From: Filosporella fistucella
Lineage: Eukaryota > Ascomycota > Leotiomycetes > Helotiales
Assembly: GCA_030077755.1 (NCBI GenBank)
Contig: JAQJZZ010000007.1
Coordinates: forward strand, 744,001 to 808,000
Reading direction: 5' to 3'
Length of the DNA: 64,000 nucleotides
Shown: one piece after another, positions 61,534 to 64,000 of the stretch
How the letters are laid out: each line of letters opens with the position of its first letter
Numbering within the stretch: the first letter of the stretch is position 1
Position numbers and translations under genes: made by a program
Notes under the pieces: generated by a model
What the model saw: only the letters and a program-made list of their open reading frames with translations
Database searches by the model: none
What the model was told of the DNA's origin: nothing

Positions 61534-62400
61534 TTTCGCCCATCTGCAGACTCTGATGTTAGTGTTTGAGGAATGAATGCATAGAGGAGGTGATTAATCG
61601 GAGAAAGGGCCGCTGCGTAGCGATGATGAGAACTGCCATGAGAGACGGGAACGTCTGAGGAGTGAATAGCAACCAACATATATACCGAGCGCTAGCGGCT
61701 GCGACGGTCTTTGTCGCGTGAGCTTTGCCGCAACCTATCAAAAGTATCATCAGAAAGTCTCAATGAAGAGAGCTTGGTAGACTCCTCCAATAACCATTGT
61801 TGCCTGGGTTTCAGGAGACAGGATGGACTATCAATTCAATGGCCAGCAAAAGACGAATCCGTGGAGAAGTGACCTGCAGACCTGCGCCTCTGAAAGCATG
61901 ATGCGGGGAGAACCAGCATTTCAATCCCTGATCCTTCTTGAGCCTCTAGGCTTGATCCATGGAGTTAATCAACCTGACACATCTCGTGCCGAAAACTCAA
62001 TCAGTTGCTGCACGCGACAGGTTGCGCATGATCTGTTTCCGCTTTGGGCCATCGCGCAATCAGGACCAAGATCCTCATTGTCGAAACATAAGTTTCGACG
62101 ATTTATTTTGGACTGCGGGAGCTAGAGGAGGTGGGGGATCCCGAAGTGGGGTATGGCAGTTGCTGACTTCCTTCCCGACTGGAATGAGATATTGTAGCAC
62201 GCTAGGAGAGCGGAAGCTGACATGGAAGAAGCGATGCCTATTGGGTGGAAAGCGCTGCGGGGTGAGCTAATAACTCTTCTACTAACACACCGGGGCGGCA
62301 CGATCACCCTTGCGAAGACGTGGGGATGGTGAAGACCTTGTCGAACGGGCATCCTGGCAATTCGACTTTATTCCGGCACGTCCGTGCATAACCCTAACAA
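61534..62400. other. Upstream region of the rhodopsin-like gene
   Basis: About 850 bp of ordinary composition. Frames of up to 103 codons (61823-62352, both strands) have no recognised features. Presumably promoter; an extra first exon of the rhodopsin-like gene could lie here. Confidence 0.4.
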
Positions 62401-63362
62401 GGGCTATTAATCGGAGATTTCTCAATTTCCATCATCCGATTTGGCTGCTACCAATTTTCATAACACTAATGGCATTGCTACTGCTTTAGGCAAGAGTAAT
62501 AAGCCTAGCTAAGCTAGGTCTGGCCAATGATATATTATACCTAAAGGCCGTCCCTTTACGGTAACGCTAGAGCAATATATTACGCCGTTAGCCTTTATAT
62601 TAAACTAAATCCAGAGAATGCTATTACCTAGCCAAATAAGGTAAAATAATTACTTAAACTATTTTTAATAATATTGCTTTAAAATAGATAAATAAATTTA
62701 ATTAAACTTAATTTGCCCGTGAAAGTTTAATTTAAGTAATAAAAGCTAAGCTTAGGACATATGAATATTTAAGTGCTAACTCGGAGCTTTATTAAATAGG
62801 AAACCTTTATGCCTTAAAATAATAATTATTAATTTATTTATATAAGTCCTTACTATTAACTTTAATTTAATTATATTTACTTAAACTTTTTAAATTAATT
62901 ATATTTCTTTTTTAAGAAGAGATTATTATTAAGCGCATTCGCCCTTAATTTAGGTTTATTTATTTTTTTAAATATACTCGCCCTTACTTTAAAAAAAATT
63001 TATTCTTTGCTTTAATCTAAAATTATTACCCTTAATCTTTATATCTCTAATTAAATAATTGAGAATATATAATTATATTTAGGTTAAATTATATTATAGG
63101 CATATAAGATATATAATTCACGCATAATATATAAATTATAAAATAATTTATAAGAAGTGCCTTTTATTAATTATAGCTATTAAATTTAAACTTAATAAAA
63201 GATATAATAATTAAAAGAATCTTTTATTACTTAAATATATTACTTACTTATATTATAAAGGGGTAAAATGATTAATTATAAATTAATTAAAGTTATGACT
63301 ACCTATAAAACTAAGAAGCCAAAAGCCGAGAATATATATACGCTAGGTGCCTTAGTATTACG
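62400..63362. mobile_element. Second AT-rich, RIP-like block
   Basis: Composition turns again to TTA/TAA-rich with few CpA. No pol motif could be read. It is likely transposon-derived and continues past the window end around the LTR copy. Confidence 0.55.
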
Positions 63363-63712
63363 GTCATAGGATTATCACAGGAATAGGATAGGGAATACGC
63401 CGTCTCTTAATAGTTCTGAGAACCGCGTAAGGAAAAGTCACGAGGGAATAGTCACGTGATGGATCCCTGGATCCCTATAAGCGAAATAGCGAAGGGGGAT
63501 CCACGGATCCAGCCCTAAGGGATCCTGGGATCCAATTGAGAATAAAGGTTTTATATAAGATTAGCACTTCTGCCATTAGATAAGAGCTTTATACTTAACT
63601 TTAAATAATATTCTTAATACTTAATAATATTGCAAATAAAACGTCTTTATAATATACCTATCCCTTACCCAGAATCATTATATAAATACCGGCCCGTATA
63701 GTAACCATTATA
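63363..63712 (-). repeat. LTR-family copy 4, better preserved
   Basis: About 350 bp, reverse complement of copy 3 (56743-57115) but with many G and C kept, e.g. ACCGCGTAAGG and GGCCCGTATAG. Holds six GGATCC sites in three pairs. The outer end (reverse strand) reads TATAATGGTTACTATACGGG. Confidence 0.7.
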
Positions 63713-64000
63713 CTTAGGCACTAAGGCTAGAAGCAAAACCCTTTTACCTCCTTTTTAACCATTTTACCCTATTATAATATAAGCGACTATTATACTCTAA
63801 TAATATAGCTATAAATAATACGTTTATTAAAGGATAAAATATAAAGTAATAATAAAAAGAGCAAGGCAGGAATTATAAATATTTAAAATCTTATAATTTC
63901 TTAATAAAATTAATATTATCCTTATATCCTTTTATTATTATAAGCATATTCAGATCTGATTTTATTAAAGAAATAACTATTAAAAAGCGCTTATGCATAA

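Overview
This window looks like part of a filamentous ascomycete genome (Pezizomycotina, most likely a Leotiomycete such as a Helotiales species; the class is inferred from the style of the proteins, not tested). Protein-coding genes have many short GT-AG introns of about 45-135 nt. Ribosomal P2, ribosomal uS19/RPS15, an RNA polymerase III subunit and a fungal 'rhodopsin-like' membrane protein are recognisable. About 27 kb consists of extremely AT-rich DNA with TpA excess and very little CpA/TpG, the mark of repeat-induced point mutation (RIP) on transposons.

Region 1 (1-5.5 kb): the 3' part of a fungal-specific transcription factor gene, an FAD-dependent monooxygenase, and a convergent monocarboxylate-type MFS permease. 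This could be a small catabolic or secondary-metabolite module. Region 2 (7.4-20.4 kb): housekeeping genes. These are acidic ribosomal protein P2, uS19/RPS15, a CCCH/NUFIP1-domain protein, RNA polymerase III subunit RPC8, a broken Ser/Thr kinase gene, and a large phosphate/glycerophosphodiester-type MFS transporter.

Region 3 (20.4-34.6 kb): gene-poor accessory DNA with secreted-protein genes. It holds a Ser/Thr-rich, GPI-like gene split by a 161-bp TA-flanked MITE, a complete 1,345-bp Tc1/mariner-type element ruined by RIP-type stops, a small cysteine-containing secreted protein (effector-like), a secreted protein with a Gly/Pro repeat, and a secreted-protein gene that runs into the AT-rich block.

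Region 4 (34.6-59.8 kb): a nested graveyard of LTR retrotransposons. It contains two copies of one Gypsy element (minus strand), another Gypsy element (minus strand), a Copia pol (plus strand), copies of an LTR family, and one clean 191-bp solo LTR not hit by RIP. Region 5 (59.8-62.4 kb): a GC-normal island carrying one intact rhodopsin-like (PTH11/SAT4-type) membrane protein gene. Region 6 (62.4-64 kb): AT-rich DNA again, ending with a better-preserved copy of the LTR seen in region 4.

I found no rRNA, tRNA or CRISPR. No wholly new system is proven. The most informative signals are the MITE-split gene, the un-RIPed solo LTR, the paired GGATCC motifs in one LTR family, and the 15-nt microexon.
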